From assembly GCF_003987275.1 (NCBI RefSeq), contig NZ_PIQF01000001.1:186001-250000 (forward strand): 64,000 bases of DNA, given 5' to 3'. A model generated the notes under the pieces. The model made no database searches. It was not told where the DNA came from and worked only from the letters and a program-made list of their open reading frames with translations. The position numbers and the translations under genes are program-made. Origin of the DNA: Idiomarina seosinensis. Its GTDB lineage: Bacteria > Pseudomonadota > Gammaproteobacteria > Enterobacterales > Alteromonadaceae. Below, piece after piece: positions 32,602 to 39,833 of the stretch. The number at the start of each line of letters is the position of its first letter. Position 1 is the stretch's first letter.

Positions 32602-33111
32602 CCCCGTCGGCAAGCCAACGGGTACCCGCGATATGAAATGGGATCGAGGAGGCCCTGGCATTGCCCCGTCGGCAAGCCAACGGGTACCCACGATTTGAAT
32701 TTATATCCGGGATGGCCTGGGGTATTGCTTTTCAAACCGCTACCGGTGTTAAATGCTCTATGCCGATGGTTCAGAGGAACGTCTTCATATCGTGGGTAGC
32801 CTTCGGCTCGCCGAAGGGGCAGGTGGTCGTCGCCACCCTCGATGGCTGGATCCGTCGCACCCCTAGGGGCTTCCGTGATGCTTAAAATTGGCACTCTCCG
32901 GGTCTCCGGGATGCCCGAAATGCCATCTCTGGGGCTTCCGCGATGGCCCCGGCATCCCACCGTCGGCAAGCCAACGGGTACCCACGATTTGAATTTATAT
33001 CCGGGATGGCCTGGGGTATTGCTTTTCAAACCGCTACCGGTGTTAAAATCTCAATGTCGGTGGTTCAGAGGAATCTATTCAGATCGTGGGTAGCCTTCGG
33101 CTTGCCGAAGG
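32602..33111. repeat. REP/BIME cluster B (five REP palindromes)
   Basis: Leftward REPs at 32604-32621, 32666-32683 and 32960-32977; rightward REPs at 32800-32817 and 33094-33111. Between a leftward and the next rightward copy lies the conserved spacer TTTATATCCGGGATGGCCTG followed by GGGTATTGCTTTTCAAACCG and GGTGTTAAA. This arrangement occurs twice (32666-32817 and 32960-33111), about 294 bp apart. The last REP ends five bases before a candidate Fur site of the bfd promoter region. Confidence 0.9.
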
Positions 33112-33115
33112 TATT

Positions 33116-33134
33116 GCAAACAATTCGCATTTGC
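33116..33134. promoter_or_regulatory. possible Fur box upstream of bfd
   Basis: The 19-bp sequence GCAAACAATTCGCATTTGC has matching ends (GCAAA/TTTGC). In reverse complement it shares 11 of 19 bases with the Fur consensus GATAATGATAATCATTATC. Iron control of bfd by Fur is well known in other proteobacteria; the match here is modest. Confidence 0.35.
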
Positions 33135-33167
33135 GCTAATCTACGTATTAATAGAGGAGAGACGCGA

Positions 33168-33404
33168 ATGTATGTCTGTTTGTGCAAAGGTGTAAATGAT
33201 AAGACAATCCATAAGGCAGTGGCCTGTGGGGACGTTGAATCTATGCGCGATCTGCGTCAGCAGTACGGCGTGGCGTCTCAGTGCGGATGTTGTAAGCAGT
33301 GTGCAAAAGAGACACTGCAAGAAGCTTTATCGGCCCGCGACAATAACCAAAACTCTAACTCGAATAACCCCGCTAAAATTCCTGCATCGGTGTGCTACAC
33401 TTAA
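33168..33404 (+). CDS. bfd: bacterioferritin-associated ferredoxin
   Basis: Small [2Fe-2S] protein that reduces the iron core of bacterioferritin so that Fe2+ is released. From ATG 33168 (GAGGAG nine bases upstream) it is 78 residues: MYVCLCKGV at the start and SQCGCCKQCAKE near residue 40 give the Cys-x-Cys plus Cys-x2-Cys arrangement of the BFD domain. A Ser/Asn-rich tail of about 20 residues follows. It lies directly upstream of two bacterioferritin genes, its expected partners. Confidence 0.92.
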   Translation: MYVCLCKGVNDKTIHKAVACGDVESMRDLRQQYGVASQCGCCKQCAKETLQEALSARDNNQNSNSNNPAKIPASVCYT

Positions 33405-33408
33405 GTTA

Positions 33409-33424
33409 ATTTCTTATAAGAAAT
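33409..33424. promoter_or_regulatory. 16-bp perfect palindrome between bfd and bfr
   Basis: ATTTCTTATAAGAAAT reads the same on both strands and sits 22 bp before the first bacterioferritin start. It is a candidate operator; the regulator is unknown and the sequence does not look like a standard Fur box. Confidence 0.5.
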
Positions 33425-33445
33425 AGCCTAAGGAGTACACCGCAT

Positions 33446-33922
33446 ATGAAAGGTGACGCTAAAGTCATTCAGCAACTGAATAAAGTGCTGACGCTAAAAT
33501 TAACCGCAATTAATCAATACTTCCTGCACGCCCGCATGTATCAAAACTGGGGTTTTGATAATCTAAACTCAATGGTTTACCGGGCATCGATTAACGAAAT
33601 GAAACACGCCGATGACATTATTGAGCGGGTTTTATTTCTGGAAGGCATGCCTAATCTGCAAGAGCTTGGCAAGCTGTATATCGGTGAAGATCCGCGGGAG
33701 ATGATTGAACTGGATCATCAGGTTCAGTTTCAGGATATCAGCGCAATTCGCGACGCGGTCCGCTGCTGTGAAGAGTTCCAGGACTATGTGAGTCGGGATA
33801 TGCTGAATAAGATTCTTGATAGTCAGGAAGAACATCTTGATTGGTTAGAAACACAGATCGACTTAATGTCGCGCTTAGGTAATGAAAACTACCTGCAAAC
33901 TCAAGTAGAGAAAGGGGAGTAG
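33446..33922 (+). CDS. bfr: bacterioferritin, heme-binding type subunit
   Basis: Iron-storage ferritin of 158 residues close to E. coli Bfr along its length ([28 protein letters not shown]). The heme ligand Met52 is kept in SINEMKHAD. By comparison with E. coli numbering, three ferroxidase ligands are changed: Glu18 to Lys ([11 protein letters not shown]), Glu94 to Gln (HQVQFQD) and Glu127 to Gln (DSQEEH). So this subunit probably binds heme but cannot oxidise iron itself. It is one base from the start of the second bacterioferritin gene. Confidence 0.93.
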   Translation: MKGDAKVIQQLNKVLTLKLTAINQYFLHARMYQNWGFDNLNSMVYRASINEMKHADDIIERVLFLEGMPNLQELGKLYIGEDPREMIELDHQVQFQDISAIRDAVRCCEEFQDYVSRDMLNKILDSQEEHLDWLETQIDLMSRLGNENYLQTQVEKGE

Positions 33923-33923
33923 T

Positions 33924-34391
33924 ATGAAAGCAGATAACAAGGTTGTTGAGCAGTTAAATCGTTTGCTGGCTTTCGAGCTTACTTCTATCGACCAATATAC
34001 CTCGCATTCGCGCCAATACGAAGATATGGGGTTGATGAAACTCTATGAGCGTATTAATCATGAAATTGATGATGAAAGACGCCATGCTGATTTATTAATC
34101 CGGCGTATTCTGTTTCTTGAGGGTGAGCCTGATATGGCCAATCGAGAGAAACACACAATTGCGTCGAACGTCCGCGAAATGTTGGAAAATGATCTTCAAC
34201 TTGAGTACAACAACGCAAAAACCTTGCGCGAGGTGATTCAGTATTGTGAACAAGAGCGGGACTATGTAACGCGTGACATGCTAATTACTATTCTGCGGGA
34301 TACTGAGGAAGATCACGCTTACTGGTTGCGAATCCAGCTTGGTTTAATGGACAAGCTAGGCGAGGAGCTTTACCTACAGAGCATGAAATAA
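33924..34391 (+). CDS. bfr: bacterioferritin, ferroxidase type subunit
   Basis: 155 residues, second bacterioferritin of the pair. Ferroxidase ligands are intact at the E. coli-equivalent positions: Glu18 (LAFELTSIDQY), Glu51 and His54 (DDERRHAD), Glu94 (LQLEYNNAK), Glu127 and His130 (DTEEDH). The heme-binding Met52 is replaced by Arg. It therefore complements the upstream subunit, as in heteropolymeric bacterioferritins of Pseudomonas and Neisseria. It starts one base after the upstream stop and its own stop overlaps the next gene (TAATG), so all three are probably cotranslated. Confidence 0.93.
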   Translation: MKADNKVVEQLNRLLAFELTSIDQYTSHSRQYEDMGLMKLYERINHEIDDERRHADLLIRRILFLEGEPDMANREKHTIASNVREMLENDLQLEYNNAKTLREVIQYCEQERDYVTRDMLITILRDTEEDHAYWLRIQLGLMDKLGEELYLQSMK

Positions 34392-35335
34392 TGGATTTTA
34401 TTATTGATGCCTGGGACTTTAGCCAGCAGCCTGCAACTCGGGTACAGTCGCTCGAGGGTAAACCTCAGGCGGGATGCTGGTATCATCTGCAACGCGATAC
34501 TGAGGGTCTGGATGACTGGTTAAAACAAGCGGAAATTCCGGAACCACTGATTGATGCGATGATTGAGGAAGATACCAGACCTCGTTTTCAGCGTTTGAAA
34601 GATGGCTTTGTATTGTTGTTGCGCGGAGTTAATTTAAATGAAGGTGCTGCGCCGGAGGATATGCTGAGTTTGCGTATCCTCTCTTACAAAGGCACTATTT
34701 TTACCTTCCGCAAACGGCCTTTTAAGGCGATTTCTCATATTCGACAGTCCCTGGAAAAACAGGATGGCCCGGATAATTTGAACGATTTCTTGGTGCATCT
34801 GGTTGAGCAGTTAAACCTTCGAATTGAGGATGTGATTGATTCGGTTGAAATAAAAATCGAACAGATGGAACTGGAAGGCTTTAATAAAACGGCGGAACAG
34901 CAAAGTGTTTTAAGTACCTTGCATCGTCGCCTATTGCGATTAAACCGGTTTGTTCGGCCCCAGTTAGCGGCGCTGGATAAATTTACCACGGAAAGTGAGC
35001 GTTGGACCGATAACGAGCTGCATCAGTGGTTGCTGAATGAGCGAGACACGACGCAGCGACTGCTCGAGCAGATTGATTTGATGCTGGAGCAATTGTGGAT
35101 GCAGCGTGAGCTGTTGCAGCAGGCGGTCGCCGAAAAGATGAATCGTAACACCTATTGGTTGTCCGTTATCGCTGGCGTATTTTTACCACTTAGTTTCTTG
35201 ACCGGTGTGTTCGGCATTAATATAGGTGGGATGCCTGGTGTTGAAAACGAAAATGCCTTCGAGATTTTCGCCTGGGCGCTGGTTGGCATTGCCATCGTCG
35301 AATTCCTGCTGCTACGGCGTTTGCGGTTTTGGTAA
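34391..35335 (+). CDS. CorA-family divalent cation transporter, ZntB-like
   Basis: 314 residues. A long cytoplasmic N-terminal domain with helical segments (about 1-250) is followed by two C-terminal membrane spans. The first ends in the family signature GINIGGMPG (Gly-x-Asn, about residue 277), closest to the GVNLGGIPG of ZntB. ZntB mediates zinc transport and CorA magnesium; the cation here is not certain. It overlaps the second bacterioferritin by one base, which suggests a role in metal handling alongside iron storage. REP cluster C begins two bases after its stop. Confidence 0.85.
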   Translation: MDFIIDAWDFSQQPATRVQSLEGKPQAGCWYHLQRDTEGLDDWLKQAEIPEPLIDAMIEEDTRPRFQRLKDGFVLLLRGVNLNEGAAPEDMLSLRILSYKGTIFTFRKRPFKAISHIRQSLEKQDGPDNLNDFLVHLVEQLNLRIEDVIDSVEIKIEQMELEGFNKTAEQQSVLSTLHRRLLRLNRFVRPQLAALDKFTTESERWTDNELHQWLLNERDTTQRLLEQIDLMLEQLWMQRELLQQAVAEKMNRNTYWLSVIAGVFLPLSFLTGVFGINIGGMPGVENENAFEIFAWALVGIAIVEFLLLRRLRFW

Positions 35336-35940
35336 TGCCTTCGGCAAGCCAACGGCTACCTACGATATGAATTTACATCCCGGATGGCGGGGATATCCCC
35401 CCGTCGGCGAGCCAACGGGTACTTACGATCTGAATTATATCCGGGGTGGTGGGGATATCGCTTTTTGAACACTATCGGTGTTAAATGCTCAATGCCGATG
35501 GCTTCCGGGAGACCCCGGCATCGCCCCGTCGGCGAGCCGACGGCTACCCACGATCTGAATTTATATCCGGGGTGGTGGGGCATCGCCCCGTCGGCAAGCC
35601 GACGGTTACCCACGATCTGAATTATATTCCGGAACCTCCGGGATTTTTCTTTTTGAACCACGATTGGTTTTAAATGCTCTATACCGATGATTTCCGGAAA
35701 TCCGTTCATATCGCGGGTAGCCTTCGGCTTGCCGAAGGGGCAGGTGGTTGTTGCTACCCTCGGTAGATGGATCTGTGGCACCTCTCCGGGACTCCGCGAT
35801 GCCCGAAATACCATCAATCGGGACTCCGCGATGCCCGAAATACCATCAATCGGGACGCCGTGATGCCCGAAATACCATCAATCGGGGCTTGCGCGATGCC
35901 CGCAAAAAACCTCCGGGCCTCCGCGATGCCGGAATATTGC
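35336..35940. repeat. REP/BIME cluster C between convergent genes
   Basis: Leftward-type palindromes at 35338-35355, 35401-35418, 35526-35543 and 35588-35605, and a rightward REP at 35721-35738. The first starts two bases after the ZntB-like stop and has a mixed sequence (CCTTCGGC/GCCAACGG, imperfect stem). The cluster fills the space between the ZntB-like gene and fbpC, which run toward each other, so the hairpins could act on the 3' ends of both messages. No gene is visible inside. Confidence 0.88.
35787..35911 (+). repeat. 32-bp tandem repeat array at the end of REP cluster C
   Basis: Three consecutive 32-bp units at 35787-35818, 35819-35850 and 35851-35882, each CGGGACTCCGCGATGCCCGA plus AATACCATCAAT with two substitutions in the third. 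A degenerate partial fourth copy starts at 35883. A related single copy occurs in cluster B near 32896-32925. Confidence 0.9.
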
Positions 35941-35942
35941 CC

Positions 35943-37007
35943 CTAATCCGGCAGTTCGCAGACGTCGGAGTCAAATACGACGAGGTGGTCGAAGTCGATG
36001 TCGATGCCGACTTGGGTGCCTTCGTTTAATGGTTGGTGCGAAGCACCCACGGCAAGCACTTGAGAGGTGTCGGGCAGCTCTAATGTGTACAGATAATGCG
36101 ATCCCCGAAAACCGCGACCGGTGACAACGGCTGTGAGCTTGCTATCAGCACGATCGGTAATAATGACATCATCAGGACGCACTAAAAAGGTCACATCGTG
36201 GTTGCCTTGCTCACACAATATCTCGTGATCAATAACACCCAGAGCACAATGCAGTTGGTGTTCTCGAATCTGTCCCTGCAACAACACACCGCGGCCGATA
36301 AAGTCTGCAACGAGTTGGTGTTGAGGCTCGTGATACAGTTCGTAAGGTGTATTCCATTGCAATAACTGGCCCGAATACATAACCCCGGCTTTATCCGCCA
36401 TGGCGAATGCCTCTTGCTGATCATGCGTAACCAGCAACGCGGTAATGCCTTCTTCTTTTAACAAAAAGCGCACGTCTTGTGCCAATAACTCACGCAGTTC
36501 AGCATCCAGACTGGAAAAGGGTTCATCGAGTAACATTAATTGAGGTTTTGGCGCCAATGCGCGGGCAAGCGCTATGCGTTGCTGCTGGCCGCCGGAAAGC
36601 TCATGTGGAAAGCGCTTTTGATAGCCGTTTAAACCAATCCGTTGTAATAGTTCTTTAATACGCTGCTCTTGCTCAGTTGAGGGTAAATGTTCAATACCAA
36701 ATCGAATGTTGTCGGCAACATTAAGATGCGGAAACAACGAAAAATCCTGAAACATCATGCCAACTTGACGTTGCTCTGTTGGCACAGATTTACCACTGTC
36801 AGAAACTAACTGACCATGTAGCTCAATGCTCCCGTTAGAAATAGGAGTAAATCCGGCTATCGCACGCAATAATGTGGTTTTGCCACATCCCGAGGGGCCC
36901 ATTAAACAACCAATGTCGCCTGGTTCAAGGTCAAAACTTAGCTCGTCGACAATCCGGTGTCCGGCTAATTGAATGGCGACCTTTTTAAGGCTTAATAGCG
37001 CGCTCAT
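35943..37007 (-). CDS. fbpC: Fe(3+) ABC transporter ATP-binding protein
   Basis: ATPase of a ferric-iron importer, 354 residues. Walker A GPSGCGKTT (about 38-46), signature LSGGQQQRIALARAL, Walker B LMLLDEPFSSLD, and a C-terminal regulatory/TOBE-like domain (about 240-350) seen in FbpC-type ATPases. It is the last gene of the leftward operon fbpA-fbpB-fbpC and ends against REP cluster C. Annotation as an iron importer rests on the FbpA-like partner and on the Fur-box match upstream of the operon. Confidence 0.92.
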   Translation of the reverse strand: MSALLSLKKVAIQLAGHRIVDELSFDLEPGDIGCLMGPSGCGKTTLLRAIAGFTPISNGSIELHGQLVSDSGKSVPTEQRQVGMMFQDFSLFPHLNVADNIRFGIEHLPSTEQEQRIKELLQRIGLNGYQKRFPHELSGGQQQRIALARALAPKPQLMLLDEPFSSLDAELRELLAQDVRFLLKEEGITALLVTHDQQEAFAMADKAGVMYSGQLLQWNTPYELYHEPQHQLVADFIGRGVLLQGQIREHQLHCALGVIDHEILCEQGNHDVTFLVRPDDVIITDRADSKLTAVVTGRGFRGSHYLYTLELPDTSQVLAVGASHQPLNEGTQVGIDIDFDHLVVFDSDVCELPD

Positions 37008-38633
37008 TTAGTCTCCTGTCTTTATACTTTGCGTTTTTAGGGCACGTGACAACATCATCACCGGAATTAAACCGACTGCGACAATCATTAACGCCGGTGG
37101 ACCGGCATCTGCCAGACGCTCATCGGAAGCCATTTCGAATGCTCGTACTGCCAGTGTATTAAAATCAAATGGCCTTAATACTAGCGTGGCTGGCAATTCT
37201 TTCATTACGTCGACCAACACCAGAATTAACGCTGCTAATAAAGAGCTACGCAGTAACGGTAGGTGTACTCGCCACAAGATACGTCTGGGGGATGCACCCA
37301 GGGTTCGGGCGGTATCATCCATCTGTGGCGTAATCTGTTCAAGGCCGGAGCTAACGGTTTGTAGCGATACTGACAAAAAGCGGACGCTGTAGGCAAATAA
37401 TAGTGCGACTACGGTGCCGGATAGAAGCAACCCTGGGTTAATATCAAACGCCCAGCGGCTAAAGTCGATGATGCGATGATCCATCCACGCCAATGGTGAC
37501 AACAAGCCGACGGCAATAACAATGCCCGGGATAGCATAACCCAAACCAGCCAAACTGATGGCAGCGCGCAATGGTTTGGTTGGGTGACGGCGGCGGCCAT
37601 AGGCCAACCAAAGCGCTAACAATACGGTGATCGAGGCTGCCAATAAGCCCAACCATAGAGTATTAAAAGTTAACTCCCAGAACTCGGGTTGGGTCCAGGT
37701 TTCGGCTCGTTCAATAGACCAAATCAGTAATTGTGAGGCTGGAATTAAAAAGCCGAGTAAAATGGGTAACCAGCATACCAGCGCTGCGGCCGCTGCTTGC
37801 CGACCTTTTAACGGCTTACGCATTTGCTGTCCGTCGCTGCGACGCTGATAAAACTTGGCTCGTCTGCGCGAGTAGCGTTCGACTAAAATCAAAACAATCA
37901 CAAATAGCAGTAGGATAGCGGCTAGTTGCAAAGCGCCCTGAGTATCACCAATGCCGTACCAGGTGCGGAAAATACCGGTAGTAAAGACGGTAACACCAAA
38001 ATATTCCATGGTACCGTAATCGGCCAGCGTCTCCATTAATGCTAACGTAACACCGGTGGCGATGGCCGGGCGCGCGAGTGGCATCGCGACCCGCCAAAAA
38101 CTCTTCCAGGGTCCGGCACCCATAGTTCGGGCACTTTCAAATGCGGCGGTGGATTGTTGCATAAAGGCCGCTCTGGTGATCAGGTACACATAGGGGTAGA
38201 GCACCACGCACAGCACAAAGACAGCGCCGCCTAAGCTGCGAATCTGAGGAAACCAGTAGCCACCGATTTGTAAATCAAAAATAGACCGTAGGGCCTGTTG
38301 CACAGGGCCGGCGTAGTCGAGTAATCCGGTGTAGGTATAAGCGGTAATATAAGCTGGCATCGCCAGCGGTAGCAATAAGCCCCAGCTGACCCAACGCCAG
38401 CCCGGAAAGTCAAATTGACTGACACACCAGGCAGTGCTTACCCCTAAAATGGTTACACCAATCCCCACCGAAACCAACAGGATCAGTGAATGGTTGATAT
38501 ATTCTGGGATAACCGTTTGCCACAGGTGGGCAAGGATATCCCATTGGGGATTTAACAAAGATAGGGCGACCACAATAAGTGGTAGCCCTATCAATGCCGC
38601 AACTCCGAACAACAATAACGGGCCGCGGGTCAT
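37008..38633 (-). CDS. fbpB: Fe(3+) ABC transporter permease
   Basis: 541-residue fused permease with two copies of the binding-protein-dependent transport domain and about twelve membrane segments. The EAA-type coupling loops are seen as ESARTMGAGPWKSFWRVAMPLARPAI (first half) and DTARTLGASPRRILWRVHLPLLRSSL (second half). It directly abuts fbpC (one base from stop to the next start) and follows fbpA. The doubled architecture is typical of FbpB/SfuB ferric permeases. Confidence 0.93.
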   Translation of the reverse strand: MTRGPLLLFGVAALIGLPLIVVALSLLNPQWDILAHLWQTVIPEYINHSLILLVSVGIGVTILGVSTAWCVSQFDFPGWRWVSWGLLLPLAMPAYITAYTYTGLLDYAGPVQQALRSIFDLQIGGYWFPQIRSLGGAVFVLCVVLYPYVYLITRAAFMQQSTAAFESARTMGAGPWKSFWRVAMPLARPAIATGVTLALMETLADYGTMEYFGVTVFTTGIFRTWYGIGDTQGALQLAAILLLFVIVLILVERYSRRRAKFYQRRSDGQQMRKPLKGRQAAAAALVCWLPILLGFLIPASQLLIWSIERAETWTQPEFWELTFNTLWLGLLAASITVLLALWLAYGRRRHPTKPLRAAISLAGLGYAIPGIVIAVGLLSPLAWMDHRIIDFSRWAFDINPGLLLSGTVVALLFAYSVRFLSVSLQTVSSGLEQITPQMDDTARTLGASPRRILWRVHLPLLRSSLLAALILVLVDVMKELPATLVLRPFDFNTLAVRAFEMASDERLADAGPPALMIVAVGLIPVMMLSRALKTQSIKTGD

Positions 38634-38651
38634 GTGCTGCTCTCCTTGAAT

Positions 38652-39686
38652 TTATCTCCAGCCAGCACGGTTCATCAAACGTACTGCATCGGCGTTATTT
38701 TCGCCCAGGATGTCCATGGAAATATCGTCTTTTTTGAAGTCGCCCCATTGTTGCAAAGTTTCGCTCCAGGCGACACCTTCCCTAACGGGGTATTCATAAT
38801 TAGCTTCAGCATACCATTTTTGCGACTCTTCGGAGAGCAAAAACTCGATCAGTTGCTTTGCTTCGGTCACATTGTTGGCATGCTCGGTAATGCCAATACC
38901 TGACACATTGACGTGAGCGCCCTGGGCGTCTTGTGCTGGCCAAAATATTTTCACTTTTTCGGCGGCTGCTTTTTCTTCCGCGTCGTCAGAATTCAGCATA
39001 TGGCCAAAGTAGTAAGTGTTTGCTACTGCGATATCGCAGATACCAAAGGCAACGCCTTTAATTTGGTCGCGGTCGCCACCGACCGGTTTGCGAGCAAAGT
39101 TTTCGACAAACTCTTCTGCCCACTGTTCTGTTTTTTCGGCACCGTGATGGTCAATCAATGAGGCCACCAAGGACTGGTTGTACAGATTATTGGATGAGCG
39201 AATGCAAACACGGTCATTCCACTGTTCATCAGCAAGTGACATGTAGTCTTCGAGTTGCTCGGGGTCAACGCGTTCCGGCGAGTAAAAAATTGGACGCGCT
39301 CGCAAGCTTAAACCGACCCATTGATCGTCGCCAGAGCGGAACTCTTCAGGTACAACCTGATTAATAGTTTGCGAAGCAACCGGCTGAAAAACGCCAGCGG
39401 TTACGGCTCGGTGCAGGGCGCCGGCATCAACGGTTAAGAACAAATCAGCGGGTGTATTTTCGCCTTCTGATTTGAGCCGCGCTAGCAACGCATCCGAATT
39501 ACCGGTTAATAAATTCACCTCAATCCCGGTTTTTTCACTAAACTGGTCTAGTAGTGGTTTAATTAACGCTTCTTTGCGAGAAGAATAGACATTAACCTCT
39601 GCTGCGTTAGCCGCGATCGGCAATAAACTGGTGACAACGCTGGCTAGCGCTATTACTGTGGTTAACTTATTGAATTTTATTGCCAT
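38652..39686 (-). CDS. fbpA: Fe(3+) ABC transporter periplasmic binding protein
   Basis: 344 residues with a Sec signal peptide (LLPIAANAAE, cleaved near residue 28). The mature start EVNVYSSRKEALIKPLLDQF is typical of class-III ferric-binding proteins (FbpA/FutA). The iron-coordinating tyrosine pair is visible in IAVANTYYFGHML. It leads the fbpABC operon on the minus strand. A strong Fur-box-like site lies about 70 bp upstream at 39759-39777, consistent with iron repression. Confidence 0.94.
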   Translation of the reverse strand: MAIKFNKLTTVIALASVVTSLLPIAANAAEVNVYSSRKEALIKPLLDQFSEKTGIEVNLLTGNSDALLARLKSEGENTPADLFLTVDAGALHRAVTAGVFQPVASQTINQVVPEEFRSGDDQWVGLSLRARPIFYSPERVDPEQLEDYMSLADEQWNDRVCIRSSNNLYNQSLVASLIDHHGAEKTEQWAEEFVENFARKPVGGDRDQIKGVAFGICDIAVANTYYFGHMLNSDDAEEKAAAEKVKIFWPAQDAQGAHVNVSGIGITEHANNVTEAKQLIEFLLSEESQKWYAEANYEYPVREGVAWSETLQQWGDFKKDDISMDILGENNADAVRLMNRAGWR

Positions 39687-39738
39687 AAAGAAACCTCTTT
39701 ATAATAATTTGCGTATGTAACGAGTTTATAGTGGAGTA

Positions 39739-39755
39739 GACTATCATAAATAGTC
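39739..39755. promoter_or_regulatory. inverted repeat in the fbpA/antiporter divergent region
   Basis: GACTAT-CATAA-ATAGTC, a perfect 6-bp inverted repeat with a 5-base spacer, four bases from the Fur-box-like site. It is a candidate operator; no regulator can be named. Confidence 0.4.
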
Positions 39756-39758
39756 ACT

Positions 39759-39777
39759 AATGATAGCTATTCTCATT
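39759..39777. promoter_or_regulatory. Fur box upstream of fbpA
   Basis: AATGATAGCTATTCTCATT is a near-palindromic 19-mer with AATGA/TCATT ends, the form of Fur sites in marine gammaproteobacteria. It lies between the divergent fbpA and antiporter starts, nearer the latter, and fits iron repression of fbpABC. Confidence 0.65.
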
Positions 39778-39833
39778 TGTATTTTGACTAAAGTCAAGAT
39801 GCTTAGCTCAAGTACCTTTAACACGGAGCGGTT

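Noticed and set aside
31371..33093. Several 60-180 codon open frames inside REP clusters A and B
   Set aside because: They are translations of the repeats themselves on both strands, rich in the same recurring peptides, and lack ribosome-binding sites or family resemblance.
31441..33111. Clusters of repeats as a possible CRISPR array
   Set aside because: The repeats occur in both orientations with variable, conserved spacers; there are no unique spacers of constant length and no cas genes in the window.
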